DNA from: Bacteroidales bacterium
GTDB lineage: Bacteria; Bacteroidota; Bacteroidia; Bacteroidales; UBA932
DNA: 64,000 nt
Direction: 5' to 3'
NCBI GenBank assembly: GCA_017400135.1
Contig: JAFPVJ010000019.1
Location: 1 to 64,000, forward strand
Below the pieces are notes generated by a model. That model saw nothing but the letters and a program-made list of their open reading frames with translations, made no database searches and was not told where the DNA came from. Of the stretch, positions 28,582 to 37,827 are shown one piece after another (position 1 is the stretch's first letter; every line of letters starts with the position of its first letter). Both the position numbers and the translations under genes were made by a program.

Positions 28582-29586
28582 CTAAGCGTCCATCGCCTGG
28601 CAGGCCGTGATCGCGATCATCTTATAGATGTCATCCACGGAACAGCCGCGGCTCAGATCGTTCACCGGACGTGCGATACCCTGCAGGATGGGACCGATCG
28701 CATCCGCCTGGCCCAGACGCTGGACCAGCTTGTAAGCGATGTTGCCCACCTCCAGGCAAGGGAACACCAGGACATTCGCCTTGCCGGCAATCTCAGAACC
28801 CGGAGCTTTCTTCAGACCCACGGTAGGCACCAGGGCCGCATCAGCCTGCAGCTCGCCGTCGATCTTCAGGGCAGGATTCAACTCCTTGGCCCGGGCGGTC
28901 GCCTCGACCACCTTTTCCACGACCTCGTGGCTCGCGGAACCCTTCGTGGAGAAGGAAAGCATCGCGACGCGCGGATCCTCGAATCCGGCCACGCTCTTGG
29001 CCGTCTGAGCGGTGCAGACCGCGATCTGGGCCAGCTGGTTGGCATCCGGCATCGGCGTCACGGCCACGTCGCCCACGACCAGGACTCCCTCTTCGCCGTA
29101 CTGCGGTGTCTGGGTGATCAGGAGCATCGCACCGCTGACGCAGGTGATGCCGGGGGCACACTTGATGATCTGAAGGGCGGGACGCAGGGTCTCGCCGGTC
29201 GTCGACAAGGCGCCGCTGATCTGTCCGTCTGCATCGCCGCTCTTGATGATGAGGCAGCCGAAATAGAGCGGGTTCAGCACCACTTCGCGGGCTTTCTCCA
29301 GGGTCATTCCCTTCGCCTGGCGAAGCTGGAACAGCAACTGGGCGTATTCCTCGGTCTTCTCGCTCGTGGCAGGATCGATGATGATCGCCTCGGCGATGTG
29401 GGTCAGGCCCAGGGAAGCGGCGTATGCCAGCACTTTCTCCCGGTTGCCGATGAGGATGATGTCAGCCAGGCCGTCCGCAAGGGCGCGGTCGGCCGCCGTG
29501 ATGGTACGCTCCTCGAAAGACTCGGGGAGCACGATGCGCTGCCGGTTGGACTGGGCGCGCGCGATGATACTTTCAATCAGTGACAT
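28582..29586 (-). CDS. pta: Phosphate acetyltransferase
   Basis: 334 residues, the short form lacking the N-terminal regulatory domain. It converts acetyl-CoA and phosphate to acetyl phosphate. Signatures: VLPESFEERTITAADRALADGLADIILIG, CLIIKSGDADGQISGA, VVGDVAVTPMPDANQLAQIA, and C-terminal GRANVLVFP-like KANVLVFPCLEVGNIAYKL. It is transcribed 13 nt after ackA; together they make ATP and acetate from acetyl-CoA in fermentation. Confidence 0.95.
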   Translation of the reverse strand: MSLIESIIARAQSNRQRIVLPESFEERTITAADRALADGLADIILIGNREKVLAYAASLGLTHIAEAIIIDPATSEKTEEYAQLLFQLRQAKGMTLEKAREVVLNPLYFGCLIIKSGDADGQISGALSTTGETLRPALQIIKCAPGITCVSGAMLLITQTPQYGEEGVLVVGDVAVTPMPDANQLAQIAVCTAQTAKSVAGFEDPRVAMLSFSTKGSASHEVVEKVVEATARAKELNPALKIDGELQADAALVPTVGLKKAPGSEIAGKANVLVFPCLEVGNIAYKLVQRLGQADAIGPILQGIARPVNDLSRGCSVDDIYKMIAITACQAMDA

Positions 29587-29599
29587 ATCGTTGTGAAGT

Positions 29600-30811
29600 T
29601 TATTCCATGTTTTGGACCAGGTGCATGGTGTCGCGGGCGATCACCAGTTCCTCGTTGGTGCAGATCATCGCGACCTTGACCTTCGAATCGGGCAGGGAGA
29701 TGATCGTGTCGCCGGAAGCGTTGGCGTTGGCGTCGTGGTCGAACTTCAGGCCCAGGTAGCCGAAATTCTCGCAGATGCGGCGGCGCAGGCGGGCGTTGTT
29801 CTCGCCGATGCCGGCGGTGAAGACAAGCAGGTCCACGCCCTGCATTTCGGCGATGTAGGCGCCGATCAGTTTGATCACGTCGTAGGTAAAGACCTTGAAG
29901 ACGAGTTTCGCCCGCTGGTCTCCTTCCGCGACGAGGGCGTTGAGCTCGCGCACGTCGGAAGTCTTGCCGGACAGGCCCAGGAATCCGCTCTTCCGGTTCA
30001 TCACCTCGGTCATCTGGTCGGGGGTGAGCCCCTCCTTCTTCATGATGTAAGGGACGATGTTGGGGTCGATGCTGCCGCAGCGGGTGCCCATGATCATGCC
30101 TGCGAGCGGAGTGAAGCCCATCGAGGTATCCAGGCACTTGCCATCCTGCACGGCGGTGATGGAACTGCCGTTGCCGAGGTGGCAGGTGATGATCTTGGAG
30201 TGCTCCAGGTCGATGCCCGTCAGCTGCGCGGCCTTGCCGGCCACGTACTGGTGGCTGGTGCCGTGGGCGCCGTACTTGCGGACCCGGTATTCTTCATAGT
30301 ACTTGTAAGGCAGACCATACATGTAATTGAACGGCGGCATCGACTGGTGGAAAGCCGTATCGAACGTCACCACCTGGGGCACGGTCGGGAGGACCTTCTG
30401 CATCGCCCGGATGCCGAGCAGGTGTGCCGGATTGTGGAGCGGCGCGAAATCGCAGCAGATCTCGATCTTGGAGAGCACATCCTCGTCGACGATGGCACTG
30501 CCCGAGAAGAAGTCCGCACCCTGGACGATACGGTGGCCGACCGCCTCGATGTCGTCGAAGGAATGGAGCACGCCGCTTTCCGGATCCACGAGGGCATCCA
30601 GCAGGAGCTGCATGCCGACCTTGTGGTCGGGAATGGGGAGATTCTTCGTCAGAACCGGCTTGCCGGTGGGTTTGTGGGTGAGGATGCCTTCGGGAAGACC
30701 GATTTTCTCGACGACGCCTTTCGCCATCAGGTCATATACATCATCGCTCTTCATATCCAGGAGCTGGTACTTGATGGAAGAGCTGCCGCAGTTGATTACA
30801 AGAATGATCAT
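29600..30811 (-). CDS. ackA: Acetate kinase
   Basis: 403 residues. It transfers phosphate between acetyl phosphate and ADP. Family signatures: N-terminal ILVINCGSSSIKYQLLD, VVTFDTAFHQSMPPFNYMYGLP, GAHGTSHQYV, and CHLGNGSSITAVQDGKCLDTSMG. The ATG at 30811 is chosen because MIILVINCG is the conserved N-terminus and fits the promoter at 30833-30840. First gene of the ackA-pta operon. Confidence 0.96.
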   Translation of the reverse strand: MIILVINCGSSSIKYQLLDMKSDDVYDLMAKGVVEKIGLPEGILTHKPTGKPVLTKNLPIPDHKVGMQLLLDALVDPESGVLHSFDDIEAVGHRIVQGADFFSGSAIVDEDVLSKIEICCDFAPLHNPAHLLGIRAMQKVLPTVPQVVTFDTAFHQSMPPFNYMYGLPYKYYEEYRVRKYGAHGTSHQYVAGKAAQLTGIDLEHSKIITCHLGNGSSITAVQDGKCLDTSMGFTPLAGMIMGTRCGSIDPNIVPYIMKKEGLTPDQMTEVMNRKSGFLGLSGKTSDVRELNALVAEGDQRAKLVFKVFTYDVIKLIGAYIAEMQGVDLLVFTAGIGENNARLRRRICENFGYLGLKFDHDANANASGDTIISLPDSKVKVAMICTNEELVIARDTMHLVQNME

Positions 30812-30832
30812 AAATAAACGTTTAAAATCATA

Positions 30833-30840
30833 CAAAATTA
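30833..30840 (-). promoter_or_regulatory. Bacteroidota -7 element TAATTTTG
   Basis: 21 nt upstream of the ackA ATG at 30811. Confidence 0.55.
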
Positions 30841-30879
30841 CGGATTAATCGTAACTTTAGCAAAAATAGGAATGACGAA

Positions 30880-31968
30880 ATGGATGAGGCGGGAGATATG
30901 GCGGCGTTGGCCATTCCGTTCGCGGCCGGATCGGCCGCAGGACAACTCGCGACCCGGGTTTCCGGGCCTGTCTCCTGGTTTCTTCCGGGCATTGTCCTCG
31001 GGTTCGTCACCCTTCTTTTTCCCTTCCTTTTCTCCGGACGCCGGCCCCGGCTCCGATATGGCGTCCTCTTCTTCCTGCTGGGCGTTTTCTGCCAGTGCTC
31101 CCAAGTCTTGCTGCCAGTCCCTCCACCCGGACCTCCGACGCTGCCGGAAAAGGCCTGCGAGGCCTTGAAGCGCCTCATCGCCTCTCTTCCTTTCCCCCAC
31201 GGACGTTCAGCCGGGATGATCCAGGCCCTCATGACCGGAGACCGGAGCGGACTGGACCGGGAGACAATAACTGCCTTCCGGAGCAGCGGGGCTTCCCATA
31301 TCCTGGCCTTGTCCGGCCTGCACCTGGGCATGATCTACCTGATCGTCAGGAGGTTATTCGGCCTGCTGGGCAACACGCCCGCCGCCCGGAAAGCCCGTTG
31401 TGCCGTCACCCTGGCCGCGACGGGCTTCTACATGCTGATGACCGGTGCCGGGCCCTCGGTCGTCCGCGCCTTCCTCTATGTCTGTGTCAGTGAAGCGGCC
31501 TCCCTCGACAGCGGCCGGAAAAAGGATCCCGCCCGGATCCTGCTGGCCGCCCTGACCATCCAGCTCGCCCTCAAGCCCTCCGTCATAGCCGGCGTCGGTT
31601 TCCAGCTCTCTTATCTCGCCATGCTCGGCATCACCCTCCTGCTACCCCGGCTTCAGGCCTGGTATCCGGCGCCCCGGACCCGGCTGGAAAAGGCCGATCC
31701 GATGCGCAGGATCTGGAATGCCGCGGCCATGACGATCTCCTGCCAGGTCTTTACCGCTCCCCTCGCCTGGATCCGTTTCCATACCTTTCCCAAATACTTC
31801 CTGCTGACCAACCTGCTGTCCCTGCCCCTGAGCGGAGCCGTGATGCTCGTATCCGTCTCCGTCCTGACCCTCGCCGCGGCAGGGATCTGTCCGTACTGGC
31901 TGGTACGGGCCGACGATGCGCTCATCGAAGCGTTGCTGTTTGTCCTGGAAACGATCAGTTCCCTGTAG
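30880..31968 (+). CDS. Short ComEC/Rec2-type competence-domain membrane protein
   Basis: 362 residues, nearly all hydrophobic. The family signature HILALSGLHLGMIYLIV is at about 144-160, and GVGFQLSYLAMLGI follows in the competence core. Full-length ComEC forms the DNA-uptake channel and carries a DUF4131/OB region and often a metallo-beta-lactamase domain. Here only a short N-terminal TM region plus the competence core is present. It may still be a channel, or be a reduced homologue. A near-consensus box TAACTTTA lies at 30852-30859. Its 3' end overlaps the convergent apbE by 14 nt. Confidence 0.83.
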   Translation: MDEAGDMAALAIPFAAGSAAGQLATRVSGPVSWFLPGIVLGFVTLLFPFLFSGRRPRLRYGVLFFLLGVFCQCSQVLLPVPPPGPPTLPEKACEALKRLIASLPFPHGRSAGMIQALMTGDRSGLDRETITAFRSSGASHILALSGLHLGMIYLIVRRLFGLLGNTPAARKARCAVTLAATGFYMLMTGAGPSVVRAFLYVCVSEAASLDSGRKKDPARILLAALTIQLALKPSVIAGVGFQLSYLAMLGITLLLPRLQAWYPAPRTRLEKADPMRRIWNAAAMTISCQVFTAPLAWIRFHTFPKYFLLTNLLSLPLSGAVMLVSVSVLTLAAAGICPYWLVRADDALIEALLFVLETISSL

Positions 31969-33010
31969 AAAGGCCGAAACCGGAAGTGGTCCAGAGTTTC
32001 ATCTCGCCCTCTTCGTCATAAATCAGGCAGGCTTCCAGACCGAGATCCCGCAGCAGGAGCGCCGCCTCCCGGAACCCCACGACCATGCACCAGGTAGCAA
32101 CGGCGTCGGCCGTCGTCGCATCCGGGGCGATCACCGTGGCGCTGAGAAGATTGTGCGAGACAGGAACGCCGGTGCGGGGATCGATCGTATGGGAATATTT
32201 CCGCCCGTCGCGCACATAGAACTTGCGGTAATTGCCGGAGGTGACGACGCCCTGTCCGGCCCCGCCGCCCGAACGCCACACCCCCTGCATGTCCGCCCCG
32301 GGCACATTGTTGCCGTCCACGGGACTGTCAATGCCGATGGACCAGGAGCGGCCGGAAGGATTCCGGCCTTCGCAATAGATCTCACCGATATCCACCAGCA
32401 TGTCCTTCACGCTCAACGCGTGCAGGTAGCGGGCGACGTAATCGCAGCTGAATCCCTGGGCGATGGCGTTGAAATTGAGTAGGGGCGCTTCTCCCCCGGG
32501 TTCAATGAGCAGGTCGCGGGCGGAAAGGGTCCCGTTCGGGGAAAGCGCCTCCTCCATCGTCGGGCGGAGCCGTCCCATCCCGGAACGGGCAGCCGCTTCC
32601 GCGATCCGGTCCGGACCGGGCAGTGAATCCGTAGTGAATCCGAATCCCCAGATATCGAACAAGGGGCCGCAGGCGACATCGAAGGCGCCGCCGGAACGGC
32701 GGTAGAACTCATACGAACGACGATACACCTCGCAGAGCATTGGATTGGGCGTAATGGTTTCGCCGGCGTTCAGCCGGCTCAGGAGCGAGGCCTTGTTGTA
32801 GCCGGAAAGGGTGAAATCGATTTCTTTCAGCAGAGAGTCCACCGCCGTCTGGATGGCCTGCGGACGCTCACGGACGCCTTTGAGGTTCAACTTGACGGAA
32901 TAGGTCCCGCCCTGGGCATATCCGCTCAGGACGACATAGCGGTCCGCCTCCCGGCAGGAGAGCAGAAAAAAAAGCGTGCAGAGGACCCAGATAGTAAGCC
33001 TTCCCTTCAT
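31955..33010 (-). CDS. apbE: FAD:protein FMN transferase (ApbE-like lipoprotein)
   Basis: 351 residues with a lipoprotein signal to Cys19 (FFLLSC). ApbE attaches FMN to threonine of periplasm-facing flavoproteins such as NqrB/C and RnfG/D. Family features: YAQGGTYSVKL, SGYNKASLLSRLN, GGAFDVACGPLFDIWGFG, NFNAIAQGFSCDYVARYL, VDIGEIYCEG and YSHTIDPRTGVPV. Usual family length. No Nqr or Rnf genes are in the window. Promoter at 33031-33038. Confidence 0.92.
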   Translation of the reverse strand: MKGRLTIWVLCTLFFLLSCREADRYVVLSGYAQGGTYSVKLNLKGVRERPQAIQTAVDSLLKEIDFTLSGYNKASLLSRLNAGETITPNPMLCEVYRRSYEFYRRSGGAFDVACGPLFDIWGFGFTTDSLPGPDRIAEAAARSGMGRLRPTMEEALSPNGTLSARDLLIEPGGEAPLLNFNAIAQGFSCDYVARYLHALSVKDMLVDIGEIYCEGRNPSGRSWSIGIDSPVDGNNVPGADMQGVWRSGGGAGQGVVTSGNYRKFYVRDGRKYSHTIDPRTGVPVSHNLLSATVIAPDATTADAVATWCMVVGFREAALLLRDLGLEACLIYDEEGEMKLWTTSGFGLSTGN

Positions 33011-33030
33011 CGTTCGGCAAAGTATTTGTA

Positions 33031-33038
33031 CAAAGGTA
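33031..33038 (-). promoter_or_regulatory. Bacteroidota -7 element TACCTTTG
   Basis: 20 nt upstream of the apbE ATG at 33010. Confidence 0.5.
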
Positions 33039-33094
33039 ACGGAATTTCATCAGAAATTGCGATATTTGTGAGTTAATACATGCTTGAACTTACC

Positions 33095-34123
33095 ATGAGA
33101 GTCAGACCCCTGTTCTTCCTGGCCACCCTGCTTGTCCTGGCTTCCGCCTGCTGCAAGGAAAAAGAGGAAGAAACGACATACCTCAGTTTCACGGGATCGC
33201 CGGAATTCACGATCGAGTCTTTCGTGCGAACCGGAGAAACCCTTACCATCACGCCGAAGGAGCTGGTTTCCCGCGATGCGTCCGACACCAAGACGGATCT
33301 GCCCGGCTGCTACTGGTACATCTCCCAGCTCGACCGCCGGGATACGGTCCGGCGCGAGGGGGATCCGGCATCCGTTCCTGCTTCGTTCACCTTTACCATT
33401 CCCGACTCGCTGCAGACACTCACGATCCTGTGCGGCATGTTTGCGGAAGGATACAGCAATGCCACCGCCTCCGCCAGTTGTGTCGTCGTCCGCACCCGGG
33501 GAGGATATTCTTCGCTCCAGGGCGTGGATTATCCCGTCACCCTCATCCGAGACGGGCGGGACGGACGCCTCTATCATTACACGACGGCCGCCGGTCTCGA
33601 CTGGATGGCGGAGAATCTTGCCTACGCCGGCAAGGGCTATTCCTATTATGACAGCGAGGTACTGGACGATCTTTTCGGCCGCTATTATACCTGGGGCGAG
33701 GCGCAGGAGAGCTGCCCCGAGGGATGGCGCCTGCCGACCAACGAGGAGTTCCTGGCTTTCAACAACGCCTATTCCAGCCCCGCCGGGACCAACGCCATGA
33801 CGACTTTCAAGCAAGGCGCCGGCGCGCACATGGCCAACGCTTATTTCAATTCCACCCGCATGTGGGAATACTGGCCGGATGTGGAGCCGCGCAATACCAG
33901 CGGATTCTCCCTCATCCCGCTCGGCTACGTAGCCATACAGGATACCGACCACGTCCACATGGAAGTGTTGAAATACGCTTTGTTCTGGACCGCGGACGAA
34001 CGGGATGCGGAGCAGGCTTATTTCCGCTCCGTCTACATGAAATATGATACCATCGGCTGTGAGCCGGGCTACAAGGATTATATGGCGTTGAATGTCCGCT
34101 GCGTGCGGGACCACAAGGACTAG
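33095..34123 (+). CDS. FISUMP-domain surface lipoprotein
   Basis: 342 residues. The lipobox (VLASAC, Cys19) is followed by an acidic run CKEKEEE, matching the Bacteroidota lipoprotein export signal that directs proteins to the cell surface. An N-terminal Ig-like region (about 30-145) precedes a FISUMP (Fibrobacter succinogenes major paralogous) domain (WMAENLAYAGKGY...RYYTWGEAQESCPEGWRLPTNEEF). The function of these domains is unknown. The ATG at 33095 gives a proper lipoprotein signal; an upstream ATG at 33080 would add five residues. Its stop shares CTAG (34120-34123) with the LolA-like gene. Confidence 0.82.
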   Translation: MRVRPLFFLATLLVLASACCKEKEEETTYLSFTGSPEFTIESFVRTGETLTITPKELVSRDASDTKTDLPGCYWYISQLDRRDTVRREGDPASVPASFTFTIPDSLQTLTILCGMFAEGYSNATASASCVVVRTRGGYSSLQGVDYPVTLIRDGRDGRLYHYTTAAGLDWMAENLAYAGKGYSYYDSEVLDDLFGRYYTWGEAQESCPEGWRLPTNEEFLAFNNAYSSPAGTNAMTTFKQGAGAHMANAYFNSTRMWEYWPDVEPRNTSGFSLIPLGYVAIQDTDHVHMEVLKYALFWTADERDAEQAYFRSVYMKYDTIGCEPGYKDYMALNVRCVRDHKD

Positions 34124-34737
34124 CGCAGATCCGTCACCACGTAGTCAGACCCAAGGGAAGCGATGTCGAACGAGAAAGCGGCATCGCTTTTTTCTTTGAC
34201 CGAGAAACCGCTGATACGGAACACGGTCTCGGTCCCGTCGTCAACCACGATGGAAACCCGGGCAGGAACGGCACCGTCCAGATACAGGGTGACGGTCTTC
34301 AGACCCGTATCCTCCACGGCGGGACTCATCGCGACCGCCCGCAGTTTCTTGCCGCTGAGCGTGACGTCGGAGACGGACCGGACCTCGAACGCGCGGTCCA
34401 GGGCCCCCAGCAGGGTAGCCGGATTGGACAGATAATCCGCGGATTCGGGATCCACCTCTTCGATATAGGCTTCCTTGGCGTTGCGGTCAAGGGTCCAGCG
34501 GGTCTTGCCGTCGCACCAGAGCTCCATCCCGTTGCCAAGGACATGATAGGACGCGCCATACAAGGCGGCGGTCCCGTTCCCCTTCATCGGGATATCTCCC
34601 TTGACTTCGAAAGAATACTTGAAGGAGACTTCTCCCGAGGCGAGGTTCGCAGCGAAATCGTCGAGCGGTCCCTGCTCCTGGGCGAAGGCCCAGCAGGCGA
34701 AGAACACGGTTACGGTCAGAAGGAAGAATCTTTTCAT
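34120..34737 (-). CDS. LolA-like outer-membrane lipoprotein carrier protein
   Basis: 205 residues with a signal peptide (MKRFFLLTVTVFFACWAFAQ). The LolA/LolB-like beta-barrel pattern is seen in VSFKYSFEVKGDIPMKGNGTAALYGASYHVLGNGMELWCDGKTRWTLD and in the C-terminal FDIASL region. LolA ferries lipoproteins across the periplasm. It overlaps ftsK (ATGA at 34734-34737), a pairing often seen in this phylum. A terminator of the convergent FISUMP gene is embedded in its coding sequence. Confidence 0.82.
   Translation of the reverse strand: MKRFFLLTVTVFFACWAFAQEQGPLDDFAANLASGEVSFKYSFEVKGDIPMKGNGTAALYGASYHVLGNGMELWCDGKTRWTLDRNAKEAYIEEVDPESADYLSNPATLLGALDRAFEVRSVSDVTLSGKKLRAVAMSPAVEDTGLKTVTLYLDGAVPARVSIVVDDGTETVFRISGFSVKEKSDAAFSFDIASLGSDYVVTDLR
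34158..34193 (+). terminator. Terminator of the FISUMP gene inside lolA
   Basis: AAGCGATG pairs with CATCGCTT (8 bp, 16-nt loop) and runs into six T, about 35 nt after the FISUMP stop. Confidence 0.6.
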
Positions 34738-37118
34738 TTCATCAACTCATTCAGCATTTGCTGAAGGGTATCCAAATCCTGTACCAAAACCTGGCGGGGC
34801 TTGGAACCCTCCTGGGGGCCGACGATACCGGCGCTTTCGAGCTGATCCATCACGCGGCCCGCCTTGGCATAACCCATCCCGAGCCGGCGCTGCAGGTCGG
34901 AGGTCGATCCCTTCTGGGTCATCACGACCATCTTGGCAGCTTCCACGAAACGGTCGTCCAGGTCGGAGGCGTCGATCATGCCGCCGCCCTCTCCCTCGGC
35001 CGGAGAAGGATCCGGCAGGTAGTACGGCGTGTTGTAGCACTTCTGGTAACCCTGCTGATCTCCGATGTATCCGGCGATGTCGTTGATCTCCTTGTTGCTG
35101 ACGAAACCGCACTGGATGCGTTCCGTCTCAACACCTGCGTAGTAGAGCATGTCGCCGCGGCCGATGAGTTTCTCAGCGCCCGGCATGTCCAGGATGGTCA
35201 TCGAGTCGATGCGGGAAGCCACGCGGAAAGCGATACGGGTCGGGAAGTTGGTCTTGATGATGCCGGAGATGACATCCACCGAAGGACGCTGGGTCGCCAG
35301 GACGACGTGGATGCCGGCCGCACGGCCCTTCTGGGCCAGACGGATGATTGAGTTCTGGATGCTCTTCGCGGCGGCCTTGGTCTCCGGAGATCCGCCGATG
35401 GACATGGTCAGGTCGGCATACTCATCCACGATGGTGACCAGATACGGCAGATAGCGGTGGCCCTCCGTGGGCAGGAGATGGCGGTCCTTGTATTTCTCGT
35501 TGTAAAGCTTGACGTTGTTGACCAGGGCCTTGCTGAGCAGCTCGTAGCGCTCGTCCATCTCGATGCAGAGGGAGCGCAGCACGCGCTCGGCATCCTTGGC
35601 CTTCTTGACGATGGCGCTGCTGCGCTCGTCCTGCTCGTCCCCCGCGTCGGGAAGGACGGCCAGGTAGTGCTTCAGCAGGTTGGCGTAGGAAGAGAATTCG
35701 ACCATCTTCGGGTCGATGAACACCATCTTCAGTTCGGACGGGTGCTTGGCATACAGGAGCGAGGAGACCAGCACGTTCAGACCGACCGACTTGCCCTGCT
35801 TGGTCGCACCGGCGATCAGCAGATGCGGTGCGTCGGCGAGGTCGAACACCTTGACTTTCTGGGTGATGGTATAGCCGATGGCCACCGGCAGTTCCGCCTT
35901 GCTCTCCAGGAAGGCCGGATCGTTGAGCAGCGCCCGGAGCGGGACGATGGAAGGCTTGTCATTGGCGACCTCGATGCCCACGGAATCGCTGAGCGTGACG
36001 ATACGCACGCCCTTGGCGTTCAGCGACATCGCGATGTCGTCCTGCAGCATCTTGATCGAAGAAATCTTCACGCCCGGCGCCGGATAGACCTTGTACAGGG
36101 TCACGGTCGGCCCCACGACGGCCTTCACATCCTCGACCTGGATCTTGTAATTGGCCAGGGAAGCGCGGATCTTGTTGTTGTTGCGGACCAGCTCCTCCGT
36201 GGAAACCTCCTGCTTGCCGGAGGCATGGGGATCGAGCAAGTCGAGCGGGGGCATCTTGTAGCGGGGCAGCTCGTCACGCATGTTGATGCGCGGCAGCGGC
36301 TCCTTCACTTCCGTGGAAAGGCCATCCGTGTCCCGGATCACTTCCATTTCGGAGACGGGAGCGTCCGGTTTGGGCGTGGCAGGAGCCGGCTTGGGCGTGC
36401 TTTCTGTCATCACGCGGGCAGGACGGGCCGGCGCATCGGCGACAGGAGCGGGAGCGGGTGTGGATGCCGGCCTGGGCCGTTCGGTAACGGGCTCGGACCA
36501 TTGCTTCCCTGGCTTTTCTTCCATCGTTTCCTTGCCGGGCCCGAGCGAAACGAACCATCTGGAGACACGCGGACTGACCAGCAACAGCCAGCCCAGGGTC
36601 AGCAGGAGGATGAAGCAAAGCGTCAGGATACGACCGAAGAGGTTGTTGCCCCAACCTGTCAGGAAAGCGCCGCAGCGGCCGCCAAGGCCACCCCCGAACG
36701 CCGTGTCAGGACCGAAAAGACCGGCAAACCAGGAAAGGATCAGGGACAGGACGAACGCACCGGAAAGCACCACGGCCGTCGTCTTGAGCAGGGATTGTTT
36801 CCATTTGCCCAGCAGTAGCCGGGCGGCCGCCGCGGCCAGGATGACGATCAGCGCGAAACTGCCCAGACCGAAACAGTCGCAAATCAGGAAACGGCCGAGC
36901 CGGAAGCCCAGCTTGCCGGATTCGTTGTGGACCTCCGTCGCCGGCGACAGGCTGTCGGGCGCGGTGAGGAGGCTCTGGTCCGCCTTCCAGGTGAAGAGGT
37001 AGGACACGCAGGAGATGAAGGTATAGACGGCCAGCACGGCCAGGATCAGCCCGACCAGTTTCACGGCCGTCTTCCGCTGCCGGTCATCCCAACTTTTCCA
37101 GATTCCCAATTTCGGCAT
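34734..37118 (-). CDS. ftsK: DNA translocase FtsK
   Basis: 794 residues. Four N-terminal transmembrane segments (within 20-180), a Pro/Ala-rich linker (about 195-260), the motor domain with Walker A GATKQGKS at 437-444, Walker B LKMVFIDPKMVEF, and a C-terminal winged-helix gamma domain (DLQRRLGMGYAKAGRVMDQLESAGIVG). FtsK couples divisome assembly to chromosome dimer resolution at dif via XerCD. It lies 5 nt after the DUF4290 gene and overlaps lolA. Confidence 0.96.
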   Translation of the reverse strand: MPKLGIWKSWDDRQRKTAVKLVGLILAVLAVYTFISCVSYLFTWKADQSLLTAPDSLSPATEVHNESGKLGFRLGRFLICDCFGLGSFALIVILAAAAARLLLGKWKQSLLKTTAVVLSGAFVLSLILSWFAGLFGPDTAFGGGLGGRCGAFLTGWGNNLFGRILTLCFILLLTLGWLLLVSPRVSRWFVSLGPGKETMEEKPGKQWSEPVTERPRPASTPAPAPVADAPARPARVMTESTPKPAPATPKPDAPVSEMEVIRDTDGLSTEVKEPLPRINMRDELPRYKMPPLDLLDPHASGKQEVSTEELVRNNNKIRASLANYKIQVEDVKAVVGPTVTLYKVYPAPGVKISSIKMLQDDIAMSLNAKGVRIVTLSDSVGIEVANDKPSIVPLRALLNDPAFLESKAELPVAIGYTITQKVKVFDLADAPHLLIAGATKQGKSVGLNVLVSSLLYAKHPSELKMVFIDPKMVEFSSYANLLKHYLAVLPDAGDEQDERSSAIVKKAKDAERVLRSLCIEMDERYELLSKALVNNVKLYNEKYKDRHLLPTEGHRYLPYLVTIVDEYADLTMSIGGSPETKAAAKSIQNSIIRLAQKGRAAGIHVVLATQRPSVDVISGIIKTNFPTRIAFRVASRIDSMTILDMPGAEKLIGRGDMLYYAGVETERIQCGFVSNKEINDIAGYIGDQQGYQKCYNTPYYLPDPSPAEGEGGGMIDASDLDDRFVEAAKMVVMTQKGSTSDLQRRLGMGYAKAGRVMDQLESAGIVGPQEGSKPRQVLVQDLDTLQQMLNELMK

Positions 37119-37123
37119 TTCGA

Positions 37124-37783
37124 TTATTTCTTCTTTTTCCAGTTCTTCTTATTCTTCTTGGCGACGGCCTGGCCCACGTTCATTCCCATCCCGGGACGGG
37201 AGAAATTGGCGTCGCCGGAAATCTTGGACAGGGAAATGTCCGAGGGTACCTGGATCCGGTAGTCGGACAGTTTCTCGATGTCCTTGAAGATCGTCTCGTC
37301 GGCCACGCTGTCCTTGTTCCAGATCAGGTACTGCTGCCGCATGTAGATCGCCAGCGACGTGATCATAGCCCGTTTGACCTCACCTTCCGGCTCCGAGGCG
37401 ATCAGGTCGATGATGCTCTCGATGTTGCGGCCGTAGTGGGCGGCCTTGACAGGCTTGTCCTTCAGCGGAATGGTCAGCGGCTTGGCCTCCATCAGCTCGG
37501 GAACGGGCGCGGGATAAGGCGCGTCGATGTCGAGGTCATAGCCCGCGATCATATAGAGGTGGTCCCACAGTTTCTGGCTGTAATTCTCCTGCTGATGGAC
37601 CTGGGGGTTGAGAATCTCCATCGACTTGACCACGGCACGGGCCTGTTCGCTGCGCTTGTCGCGGTCTTCGATCGTCTTGAGGTGCTCGACCATCCGGAGG
37701 ATGTTACGCCCGTATTCAGGCATCGCCAACTTTTCGCGTGAGGTATTGTAATCCAGCTTGTTGATGTTTTCTCCTGCTTCCAT
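37124..37783 (-). CDS. DUF4290 family protein
   Basis: 219 residues, cytoplasmic, with a conserved motif LDYNTSREKLAMPEYGRNILRMVEHL near the N-terminus and a Lys-rich tail (KKNKKNWKKKK). Bacteroidota-specific family of unknown function. The start at 37783 gives the family N-terminus and matches the promoter at 37808-37815. Contiguity with ftsK (5-nt gap) hints at a cell-cycle or DNA role, but that is only context. Confidence 0.85.
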   Translation of the reverse strand: MEAGENINKLDYNTSREKLAMPEYGRNILRMVEHLKTIEDRDKRSEQARAVVKSMEILNPQVHQQENYSQKLWDHLYMIAGYDLDIDAPYPAPVPELMEAKPLTIPLKDKPVKAAHYGRNIESIIDLIASEPEGEVKRAMITSLAIYMRQQYLIWNKDSVADETIFKDIEKLSDYRIQVPSDISLSKISGDANFSRPGMGMNVGQAVAKKNKKNWKKKK

Positions 37784-37807
37784 TTCAGTCAGTTTGTTCT
37801 TGAAATA

Positions 37808-37815
37808 CAAATATA
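37808..37815 (-). promoter_or_regulatory. Bacteroidota -7 element TATATTTG
   Basis: 24 nt upstream of the DUF4290 ATG; separates the DUF4290-ftsK-lolA unit from the upstream addAB operon. Confidence 0.6.
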
Positions 37816-37827
37816 CTGTTTTTTTCT

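Noticed and set aside
28465..29583. Plus-strand open frame opposite pta
   Set aside because: pta is unmistakable on the minus strand; the frame starts inside the terminator and hairpin region and shows no family pattern.
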